Below, piece after piece: positions 26,786-34,278 of a DNA stretch of 64,000 nt. The first letter of the stretch is position 1; every line of letters starts with the position of its first letter. Below the pieces are notes generated by a model that did no database searches, was not told the origin of the DNA, and worked only from the letters and a program-made list of their open reading frames with translations. Position numbers and translations under genes: made by a program. This stretch comes from Sulfitobacter sp. S190 (lineage in GTDB: Bacteria; Pseudomonadota; Alphaproteobacteria; Rhodobacterales; Rhodobacteraceae). Where the stretch lies: contig NZ_CP081121.1 in assembly GCF_025141935.1 (NCBI RefSeq), forward strand, positions 81,675 through 145,674, written 5' to 3'.

Positions 26786-28543
26786 ATGCGCATTTTCGAT
26801 ATTGAACGCCACGACACCGATATCCTCGTTCTGGGTACTGGCGGTGCCGGCATGTTTGCAGCCCTGCACGCCAAACAAAAAGCGCCGGAAGGGACGCGCA
26901 TAACTTTGGCCGTAAAGGGCCTGATCGGGAAATGCGGCTGCACACGCATGGTTCAGGGCGGTTATAACGTCGCTCTAGGTGGCGGTGATACGGTCGAGCG
27001 GCATTTCATGGATACGATCGAGGGCGGCAAATGGCTTCCGGATCAGGACATGGCGTGGCGTCTGTGTGAACAGGCCGTCGTCCGCATCCGCGAGCTTGAA
27101 AATGAAATCGGATGTTATTTCGACCGCAATGCCGACGGCTCGCTACACCAGAAAGCATTCGCTGGGCAAACGGCAGACCGCACGGTGCACAAAGGTGATC
27201 TGACCGGCATTGAGATCATCAATCGTCTCATGGAAAAAGTGCTCGCGTCCGGTGTCGAAAAACTTCAGGAGCACCGCGCCATCGGTTTAATCCCCACAAA
27301 AGACGGCAGCGCCCTGGCGGGGGTGTTGATGATCGACATGCGGACGGGGAAGTTTCGGCTTGTACGCGCCAAATGCGTCATGATGGGCACGGGCGGCGGG
27401 CCCACGATGTACAAATACCATACGCCATCGGGTGACAAGACGATGGATGGTCTGGCAATGGCACTCCGCGCCGGCCTCAAACTGCGCGACATGGAGATGG
27501 TGCAGTTTCACCCCACGGGTCTGCTTGCGGGCGAGCACACGCGCATGACCGGTACCGTCCTCGAGGAAGGCTTGCGCGGGGCAGGGGGACAACTGATCAG
27601 CCATGCGGGCAACCGGTTCATGTTCGACTACGATGGCAAGGGAGAGCGTGCCACGCGCGATGTCGTCAGCCGCGGAATCTATGCCGAGATGCGCAAGAAC
27701 AACAATCCCGAGCAGGAAGGTGTGTTTATCGCGATGTCACATCTGGGCCCAGACAGGGTCCGCGCGAAATTTCCGGGCATGGTAAAACGCTGTGCCGACA
27801 GCGGTTTCGATCTGGCCAATGATCCGGTCGAGGTTGTTCCAACGGCCCATTACTTCATGGGCGGCGTCGTCGTCGATATCGACACGCGCACTGCGATGGA
27901 GGGGCTTTACGTTGCCGGCGAGGACGCGGGCGGTGCGCATGGGTCCAACCGTCTGGGGGGCAACGGCGTTGCAAATTCCACAGTTTACGGCGGGATCGCC
28001 GGTGACACGATGGGCGCAGACGTCGCGCGGATGTCGTTGCGTGATCCGGACGAAGACGTGCTTGCCGAGGAGTTCGCCCGCGCCACACATCCGTTTGCAC
28101 GCAAGCCCGACCTGGTGATGCCCTTGCGCAAGGCCCTTCAGGATCTGATGTGGGATGAGGTCGGCGTAATCCGTACCCAAGCCGGCATGACGCGGGGATT
28201 GCAGGGCATCGCGGACGTATCGGGTGCATTGATGGATGTCGGTGTCGACAGCAGCAATCTTGCGTTCAATCTCACGTGGCACGATTGGCTCAATCTGCGT
28301 TCGCTCTGCGACGTTTCCGAAGTTATCACGAAGGCCGGAATTGCACGCGAAAACTCACGCGGAGCCCATTTCCGCGAGGATTTCCCGGACGAAGGTGTGA
28401 TGCAGGACAGCGAGTTCACCGTGGCCCAGATGCGGGATGGGCAGGTTCACGTGTCTCGGGAGCCCGTCAAATTCACGATCGTCAGCCCCGGAGAAACCAT
28501 TTTGCCCGAAGACGCACCCGAAACGCTGGTGGCCGCACAATGA
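26786..28543 (+). CDS. Succinate dehydrogenase/fumarate reductase flavoprotein without covalent-FAD histidine
   Basis: 585 residues. FAD-binding DILVLGTGGAGMFAALHA at 12-29; substrate motifs QFHPTGLLAGEH, EEGLRGAGG, RATRDVVSRGIYAEM and HYFMGG; C-terminal HGSNRLGGNG. In classical SdhA/FrdA the segment SHTxxAQGG carries the His that binds FAD covalently; here the same stretch reads CGCTRMVQGG, so Cys52 replaces the His. That suggests non-covalent FAD or altered redox potential. It starts one nt after the anchor gene and overlaps the fumarase alpha gene by ATGA. Confidence 0.9.
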   Translation: MRIFDIERHDTDILVLGTGGAGMFAALHAKQKAPEGTRITLAVKGLIGKCGCTRMVQGGYNVALGGGDTVERHFMDTIEGGKWLPDQDMAWRLCEQAVVRIRELENEIGCYFDRNADGSLHQKAFAGQTADRTVHKGDLTGIEIINRLMEKVLASGVEKLQEHRAIGLIPTKDGSALAGVLMIDMRTGKFRLVRAKCVMMGTGGGPTMYKYHTPSGDKTMDGLAMALRAGLKLRDMEMVQFHPTGLLAGEHTRMTGTVLEEGLRGAGGQLISHAGNRFMFDYDGKGERATRDVVSRGIYAEMRKNNNPEQEGVFIAMSHLGPDRVRAKFPGMVKRCADSGFDLANDPVEVVPTAHYFMGGVVVDIDTRTAMEGLYVAGEDAGGAHGSNRLGGNGVANSTVYGGIAGDTMGADVARMSLRDPDEDVLAEEFARATHPFARKPDLVMPLRKALQDLMWDEVGVIRTQAGMTRGLQGIADVSGALMDVGVDSSNLAFNLTWHDWLNLRSLCDVSEVITKAGIARENSRGAHFREDFPDEGVMQDSEFTVAQMRDGQVHVSREPVKFTIVSPGETILPEDAPETLVAAQ

Positions 28544-29496
28544 TCCCGATCGAGCTCATCCAATCCACTGCCGAAACCCTTATGGACAAGGCCGCAATCG
28601 AAATCCCACAGGACTATCTGGATGGTCTGCAACAGGCCGCCAAGACCGAGGACGGCGACCTTTCGTCGTTCGTGCTCAAGGCCATGTTGGAAAACTATGA
28701 AGCCGCAAAGGAAGATCGCCGCGCGATGTGTGGCGATACCGGTGTGCCGCGCTGGTTCGTCAAGATGGGCAACAGCGCATCGGTCGAGGGCGGGATGATC
28801 GCGCTCGAGGCCGCATTGCGCCGCGCCACTGCAAACGCCACGAATGGCGTGCCATTGCGGCCGAACCGCGTGCATCCTTTGTGGCGCACGGACCACGATA
28901 ACAACGTGGGAATCGGCGCGCCCGAGATCGAGTACGGGTTCGAGCCCGAAGGCGATTGGATTGATCTGATCACCGTGCACAAGGGCGGATTGTTTGGCTC
29001 CGATTACCGGATGCTTTTCCCGTCGGATGGTCTGCAGGGCATCAAACGTTTCTATCTCGATAGTCTGATGGCCTTCGGGAAACGGGGTCTTGCCTGCCAG
29101 CCGGCGATCATCGGGATCGGTCTGGGTGGATCGAAAGACGCCTGCATGACGCTTGGCAAACGCGCCTCGACCTTGCGTATCGTCGGCTCGCGCAACAGCG
29201 ACCCCAAGATCGCCGAGATGGAGGACGAGTTCAAAGAGCTGGGCAATTCCATCGGTATGGGTGCGATGGGGTTCGTCGGCAAGAATATGGTGATCGATTG
29301 CAACATCGAGGTGGGGTATTGCCATACGGGCGGGATGCCCATGTCTGTCCACGCCTTCTGCCTGTCATCGCGCCGTGCGGTGGCACGACTGTTTGCAGAC
29401 GGCCGCGTCGAATATCGCACCGATCCTGATTGGTTTACACCGTACCAGCGGCGCGAAACCGTCGAGTGGGAACCGGTCAAGGAGGCCGCGGAATGA
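28540..29496 (+). CDS. Class I fumarase/L-tartrate dehydratase alpha subunit
   Basis: 318 residues of the fumarase class I N-terminal (alpha) family. Fe-S ligand candidates occur in AMCGDTGVPRWF, the GGSKDACMTLGKRA stretch and GYCHTGGMP. Two-subunit enzymes of this family include TtdA (L-tartrate dehydratase) and split fumarases, some of which also hydrate mesaconate. Coupled by ATGA to both the flavoprotein and the beta subunit. The FQR plus fumarase pairing suggests a succinate-like to malate-like conversion. Confidence 0.88.
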   Translation: MIPIELIQSTAETLMDKAAIEIPQDYLDGLQQAAKTEDGDLSSFVLKAMLENYEAAKEDRRAMCGDTGVPRWFVKMGNSASVEGGMIALEAALRRATANATNGVPLRPNRVHPLWRTDHDNNVGIGAPEIEYGFEPEGDWIDLITVHKGGLFGSDYRMLFPSDGLQGIKRFYLDSLMAFGKRGLACQPAIIGIGLGGSKDACMTLGKRASTLRIVGSRNSDPKIAEMEDEFKELGNSIGMGAMGFVGKNMVIDCNIEVGYCHTGGMPMSVHAFCLSSRRAVARLFADGRVEYRTDPDWFTPYQRRETVEWEPVKEAAE

Positions 29497-30161
29497 GTAA
29501 ATTGCGCGAGGTAGAGCTGTCCACCACGCCCACCGACGAAGCCATCGCCGATCTGCGGCTTGGCGATATCGTCTATTTGACGGGGCTCATGTACACGGCC
29601 CGCGAGGGTGTCTACATGCGCAGCTTGGAGGACATGGCAAACATACCGATGGAACTGCCCGGACAATCCGCGGCGAACTTCCATTGCTCCCCCGCCGCGC
29701 GTGTAAATGCAGATGGCACCTTTGACATGGGGGCAGTGACGGCCACCGCATCATTCCGGTTTGCAAAGTGGTTGCCGGAATGGATGGCCAAGACGGGAGC
29801 CAAGCTGATTGTCGGCAAAGGCGGCATGACGTCGAAGGACTACAGGGAATATTTCGTACCCAATGGCGCGGTCTATCTGTCGACCGTTGGCTATGGCACG
29901 GGCGCGTTGCTGGGCCGCGGCGTTGAAAGCGTCGAGGCGGTGCACTGGCACGAAGAGCTGGGCCTCGCGCAGGCGATGTGGGTTTTAAAATGCAATCGCA
30001 TGGGGCCTTTTATTGTTGCGTCTGATATGAACGGCGACTGCCTGTTTGAACGGGAGAACGCAAAGATCGCAGAGAATATCGGCCGGGTGTACGAAGGTAC
30101 GAAACCGGCAGTGATGAAGCGGTACGGAGAGACCGACGATCGCTCAGATGAGGTGATCTGA
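29493..30161 (+). CDS. Class I fumarase/L-tartrate dehydratase beta subunit
   Basis: 222 residues of the fumarase C-terminal (beta) family, with LRLGDIVYLTGLMYTAREG, the GKGGMTSKDYREYF substrate segment and AVYLSTVGYGTGALLGRGV. It forms the swivel-type partner of the alpha subunit. ATG 29493 overlaps the alpha stop by 4 nt. It ends the sdh-like/fumarase operon and converges on the LysR gene. Confidence 0.88.
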   Translation: MSKLREVELSTTPTDEAIADLRLGDIVYLTGLMYTAREGVYMRSLEDMANIPMELPGQSAANFHCSPAARVNADGTFDMGAVTATASFRFAKWLPEWMAKTGAKLIVGKGGMTSKDYREYFVPNGAVYLSTVGYGTGALLGRGVESVEAVHWHEELGLAQAMWVLKCNRMGPFIVASDMNGDCLFERENAKIAENIGRVYEGTKPAVMKRYGETDDRSDEVI

Positions 30162-30204
30162 CGCAAAGCGGCGCTCGGGTGAGCCATCAAGCAATGGTGC
30201 GTCC

Positions 30205-31080
30205 CTATTGTTGGTGGATGACGTGCGCCAAAGCGCCGAATACCTCGTCAAGGGCTCGCGATTTGTTCTGGTTTTCCTGATGCATCAACCCGATTGTGCG
30301 ATACGGCGCATCCGGCCCCAGATCCAGATGCTTTACCGGCACACCGTGTCGTGGCTTTACCGCAAGCGCGGGCACAATCGAAACGCCCAGTTTGGCATCC
30401 ACCATGCTGGTGATGGCTTCGGGGCTATCGAGCTCCATCGTTTCATTCACCCGGATCCGTTTCGACAGGATCCAGTTGTCAATCAACGCCCCCACAACGG
30501 CATGGCGATTGAACCGGATGAACGGCCGTGTTTTCAACAGGACGACCGGATCATTCTCTACCTCGTCTCTCGCTGTGATCAATTGCATTGGTTCACGCGC
30601 CAACTCACGAAATGCGAGCCCCACTGGGATGATCTGCGGTTTGGTCACGACGGCTGCATCAAGGTTTCCGCGTTCCAGCTCGGTCAGAAGTGTCGCCGTC
30701 AGACCGGGACGGATATGCAGGCCGATTTCCGGATATTTGAATTTCAATGCGGCCATCGCCTGTGGGGTAAGTCCGGTCAGTGTCGTGCGCATCACCCCAA
30801 GCGTGAAGATGCCGCTCAACCCGCCGTCGCCCAGAACCGATGGCAACAAGTTGTCGTAGTCCGACAAAAGCACACGCGCCTTTGCGACGATCTGGTGTCC
30901 GATCGGGGTCAGCTCGGGAGTTCTGGTTTTTCGGTTGAAGAGGGCGACGCCCAGATCGGCCTCCAACGCCTGCATTTGCTGGCTCACAGCTGCATGGGTC
31001 ACGTTGACCACCTTCGCCGCATCGGTGAATGTTTTTTCATCTGCGATGGTGACGAGGGTCCGCAAAAGCCGAATTGTCAT
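30205..31080 (-). CDS. LysR family transcriptional regulator
   Basis: 291 residues. The N-terminal helix-turn-helix is clear (MTIRLLRTLVTIADEKTFTDAAKVVNVTHAAVSQQMQALEADLG), followed by a periplasmic-binding-like effector domain. It is divergent to tctC with a T-N11-A palindrome between them, so it probably controls the TctCBA transporter and perhaps the operons next to it in response to a carboxylate. ATG 31080 is chosen because the longer frame has a non-family N-terminus. Confidence 0.9.
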   Translation of the reverse strand: MTIRLLRTLVTIADEKTFTDAAKVVNVTHAAVSQQMQALEADLGVALFNRKTRTPELTPIGHQIVAKARVLLSDYDNLLPSVLGDGGLSGIFTLGVMRTTLTGLTPQAMAALKFKYPEIGLHIRPGLTATLLTELERGNLDAAVVTKPQIIPVGLAFRELAREPMQLITARDEVENDPVVLLKTRPFIRFNRHAVVGALIDNWILSKRIRVNETMELDSPEAITSMVDAKLGVSIVPALAVKPRHGVPVKHLDLGPDAPYRTIGLMHQENQNKSRALDEVFGALAHVIHQQ

Positions 31081-31125
31081 CTCTTTTGCCACCTTCAGAG
31101 TGCAAGCAACGCTAGCCGTAAGCGT

Positions 31126-31157
31126 AAGCAATTTTTGCTTTGATTAAGAAAATCTTA
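31126..31157. promoter_or_regulatory. Candidate LysR operator between lysR and tctC
   Basis: Two adjacent dyads lie in the divergent spacer: AAGCAA-TTT-TTGCTT (31126-31140) and TAAGAAAATCTTA (31145-31157), which fits the T-N11-A LysR box with 5-bp arms. They stand about 45-125 nt from the two start codons, where LysR proteins normally bind. Confidence 0.55.
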
Positions 31158-31213
31158 CGCCTACTGTAAAAACAAGCCATTCAAAAATGGCAAGAAGCAA
31201 CTGGGAGGAAGAC

Positions 31214-32188
31214 ATGAACAAGACGAAATTTATTTCTGCGCTTGCTGCGGTCACGGCGTTCGGTACCACAGCCGTCTGGGCCGAGTACCCCGAACGTGCG
31301 GTCAATATGGTGATCCCTTATGGTGCCGGCGGCGCTACGGATATTTCCGCGCGAACCATCGCAGAGCCGTTGGGCAACGCGGTTGGCAAGCCATTGATCA
31401 TGGCAAACATCACCGGTGCCGGTGGCGCGACAGGTTCGGTCGCCGTGCAGAATGCCAAGGGCGATGGCTATACGATGATGTTCGCGCGCGTCGGGTCCCA
31501 TTCCGTGAACCCCGCGATGAAGGCGACCCTGCCGTACACACTCGACGATTTCCGCTTCGTCAATGTTTATGAAATCAACCCGGCCGCCTGCGCGGTATCT
31601 GCGTCATCCGACATCAAGTCGATGGATGATCTGGTGGCCAAAACCGCGGACGGCAATGTCACGTACAGTTCATCTGGTGTCGGGTCTTTCCCGCATCTTG
31701 CCAGCGCAATGGTGATGAGCGAGTTCGGTGTGGATCCGATCAATGACGTCACCCACATTCCGCAAAAGGGCGGCGGCGCCGCAATCACGGCTGTGCTGAA
31801 TGGCACGGCCACGTTCGTGTGCACCAATTCCTCGTCTCTGGCGAGCTTTGTGGGCAACAAACAACTTACACCGCTTTTGGTGACCACCGCAGAACCTGTT
31901 GTCGGATTTGATGCACCTACGGCCAACGATCTGGGCAAGGACAGCCTGAACCAGTTGGTCGGTTGGACCGGCATCGCAGGCCCTGACGATCTGCCCGACG
32001 ATGTGGCTACAAAATGGGGCGAGTGGACAGCGACAGCCGTTAATGACGCCAAGTTCGTCGAAGCGATGGAAGCGCGTGGATCCGTGATCCGTCTGATGGG
32101 CCCCGCCGAGGCGAACGAGTTTATCCAAGGACAATACAATGTGTTCCGCGCCTTGGTGGACAAGCTGGGCATGCGCATCGAGGGGTGA
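31214..32188 (+). CDS. tctC: Tripartite tricarboxylate transporter substrate-binding protein (TctC/Bug)
   Basis: 324 residues with a signal peptide (MNKTKFISALAAVTAFGTTAVWA) and the Bug-family opening YPERAVNMVIPYGAGGATDISARTIAEPL. These proteins bind carboxylates in the periplasm and feed the TctAB permease. ATG 31214 follows GGGAGGAAG; the longer frame is rejected because it displaces the signal peptide. Divergent from the LysR gene. Confidence 0.92.
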   Translation: MNKTKFISALAAVTAFGTTAVWAEYPERAVNMVIPYGAGGATDISARTIAEPLGNAVGKPLIMANITGAGGATGSVAVQNAKGDGYTMMFARVGSHSVNPAMKATLPYTLDDFRFVNVYEINPAACAVSASSDIKSMDDLVAKTADGNVTYSSSGVGSFPHLASAMVMSEFGVDPINDVTHIPQKGGGAAITAVLNGTATFVCTNSSSLASFVGNKQLTPLLVTTAEPVVGFDAPTANDLGKDSLNQLVGWTGIAGPDDLPDDVATKWGEWTATAVNDAKFVEAMEARGSVIRLMGPAEANEFIQGQYNVFRALVDKLGMRIEG

Positions 32189-32217
32189 TCCTTGATCAGC
32201 GCAGCGCGTACAAGAGT

Positions 32218-32245
32218 GCGGCTGCCCCGAGGGGTGGCCGCTTTT
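32218..32245 (+). terminator. Hairpin with short T-run between tctC and tctB
   Basis: GCGGC-tg-CCCC-ga-GGGG-tg-GCCGC stem (32218-32241) followed by TTTT, 29 nt after the tctC stop. It fits a weak intrinsic terminator or 3' stabiliser that would let the binding protein be made in excess of the membrane subunits. Confidence 0.7.
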
Positions 32246-32261
32246 GTCTGATGGGGGTGGC

Positions 32262-32750
32262 ATGTCACCGAGAATGATTCAAATGCGGCTCGGGCTGGGG
32301 GCATGTCTCGTGTCGCTGGTCCTGGTTTTGCTGGGCATACCACGTTGGGTTTCCTCACCCAGCAACGTCTCCAACATCGTCCTGGCGCCTACGTTCTGGC
32401 CCTACATTCTTGCAATACTGACGGGTCTTGCGGGTCTGGGCCTGATCCTGGCATCACGTGCGGCGCCGATTGCCGTCGATGACGAAGAACACGCAGGCTC
32501 CGACGGGAACCATTGGACCCGTCTTGCGATACTTGCCGTTATCATGGTTGCAACCATGTACGCGCTGCCGCGCCTTGGCATGGTCTGGACCACGATGGTC
32601 ATTTTTGCGTTCACCGCATTTCTGTTCCGCACGCGCCATCCCGTTGCTGCACTGGTTTGCGCGGTCATCATCCCATTGGCGCTCTATGCGTTTTTTGCCC
32701 ATGTTGCCGGCGTCGCAATTCCCCAAGGCAACTTTGTGAGGCTGCCATGA
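32262..32750 (+). CDS. tctB: Tripartite tricarboxylate transporter small membrane protein (TctB)
   Basis: 162 residues with four predicted membrane segments and the TctB-type layout (helix at about 8-28, charged loop EEHAGSDGNHW, paired helices at the C-terminus). ATG 32262 preceded by GGGGTGG is chosen over TTG 32244. Overlaps tctA by ATGA. Confidence 0.85.
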   Translation: MSPRMIQMRLGLGACLVSLVLVLLGIPRWVSSPSNVSNIVLAPTFWPYILAILTGLAGLGLILASRAAPIAVDDEEHAGSDGNHWTRLAILAVIMVATMYALPRLGMVWTTMVIFAFTAFLFRTRHPVAALVCAVIIPLALYAFFAHVAGVAIPQGNFVRLP

Positions 32751-34231
32751 GCTTTACCGACAGCCTCATGGCAGGGTTCAGCCTTGTCGGGTCTTTCGAG
32801 GCCTTCTTTGCTCTATTCGCGGGCATCTGCATCGGCGTTGTGGGGGGTGCCATACCGGGGCTTTCAGCGACGATGGCCGTGGCCCTGACGTTGCCGTTTA
32901 CATTTTCGCTGACGCCGATCACGGGCATCCTTTTGCTTTTGGGTGTCTACAAGGGCGGTATTTTCGGTGGCTCAATCCCCGCAATCCTGATCAAGACGCC
33001 CGGCACGCCTGCCTCTTCGGCGACAATCCTTGATGGCCATCCAATGGCTGAAAAAGGCGAAGCGGGGCGTGCGCTTGGCATGGCGCTATGGGCGTCCTGC
33101 ACGGCAGATCTGGTATCGAACCTTGCCCTCATCCTGTTCGCAGGCTGGCTCGCTTCATTTGCGCTCAGCTTTGGTCCGCCGGAGTTCTTTGCCCTGATCC
33201 TGTTTTCGCTGACCATCATCGCGGGCGTTTCCGGCGACAGCCTGCTGCGCGGCGCACTGTCCGCTTTGCTGGGCTTGCTTCTGGCGACCGTAGGTCTCGA
33301 TCTTGTGTACGGGACCAACCGCTTTACCTTCGAAGATCCCAACATGATGGGGGGTCTGAATTTTATTGCCGTTCTCATCGGCCTTTTCGCCATCCCCGAA
33401 ATCATTGCGATGGCCTGGAACCCCACGGCGCATCTGGGCAAGGCCCGGTCGCTGGGCAAATCCAAGGTCAGCTTTGCGGACTATCGGCGCTGTTTCAAAT
33501 CCATCGTCCGGGGCAGCTTTATCGGCGTATTCCTCGGATCGATTCCCGGTATCGGCGCTGCCCCCTCCGCGTTCCTGAGTTACTCCGAAGCGCGGCGAAA
33601 ATCGCCGAACAAAGAGAATTTCGGTCAGGGCGAGATTGAAGGCGTTGCTGCGTCGGAAGCGGGTAACAACGGTGTGGCCGGTGCCACACTGATACCCTTG
33701 CTTGCCCTTGGTGTCCCCGGCGACGTAATTACGGCAATCATAATCGGTGCGTTCATGATCCATGGCATCCAGCCCGGCCCGATGATGTTTATCATCAACG
33801 TGGATATCATTTATGGCCTGTTTATCGGCCTCATCGTCAGCTCCGTGTTCCTCTTTTTCGTGGGCAGCCTCGCCATCAAGGGCTTCCGGTTCGTGGCCGA
33901 TGTGCCGAAACGCATTCTGATGCCCGCGGTTCTGGTGCTGTGTATTTACGGTGTGTTTGCGGTGAACAACAATATCTTCGACGTCGGCGTCATGTTTGTT
34001 ATGGGTTGGGTCGGCTATGTGATGTTGCGCTACCGGGTGCCCGCGGCCCCTTTCTTGATCGCTTTCATCCTCGGCCCCTTGCTCGAAGATAATTTCCGCC
34101 AAGCCATGCTCATGTCGGGCAGTGACCCCGCGATCCTGCTGCGAGGACCGATCACGTGGTTCTTCTGGGCATTGACCGTCATCACCGTCATCGCGATTGC
34201 GCGCAACCTGAGAAAAGTGGCCAGACCCTGA
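32747..34231 (+). CDS. tctA: Tripartite tricarboxylate transporter large permease (TctA)
   Basis: 494 residues, about 12 membrane segments, with the TctA signatures GAIPGLSATMAVALTLPFTF, YKGGIFGGSIPAILIKTPGTPASSAT, and the repeat-like SIPGIGAAPSAFLSY and EAGNNGVAGATLIPLLALGVPGD. It carries out secondary uptake of a di- or tricarboxylate delivered by TctC. Ends the transporter operon and converges on the DUF3604 gene. Confidence 0.93.
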   Translation: MSFTDSLMAGFSLVGSFEAFFALFAGICIGVVGGAIPGLSATMAVALTLPFTFSLTPITGILLLLGVYKGGIFGGSIPAILIKTPGTPASSATILDGHPMAEKGEAGRALGMALWASCTADLVSNLALILFAGWLASFALSFGPPEFFALILFSLTIIAGVSGDSLLRGALSALLGLLLATVGLDLVYGTNRFTFEDPNMMGGLNFIAVLIGLFAIPEIIAMAWNPTAHLGKARSLGKSKVSFADYRRCFKSIVRGSFIGVFLGSIPGIGAAPSAFLSYSEARRKSPNKENFGQGEIEGVAASEAGNNGVAGATLIPLLALGVPGDVITAIIIGAFMIHGIQPGPMMFIINVDIIYGLFIGLIVSSVFLFFVGSLAIKGFRFVADVPKRILMPAVLVLCIYGVFAVNNNIFDVGVMFVMGWVGYVMLRYRVPAAPFLIAFILGPLLEDNFRQAMLMSGSDPAILLRGPITWFFWALTVITVIAIARNLRKVARP

Positions 34232-34278
34232 TCTGAGCCATCTGGATTTGTGCCTTCTCAGGTTTTTCGAGCGTACCT

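Noticed and set aside
34232..34266. Bidirectional terminator between tctA and the DUF3604 gene
   Set aside because: CTGAG/CTCAG arms with TTTTT exist, but the loop is about 19 nt and the stem only 5 bp, too weak to call.
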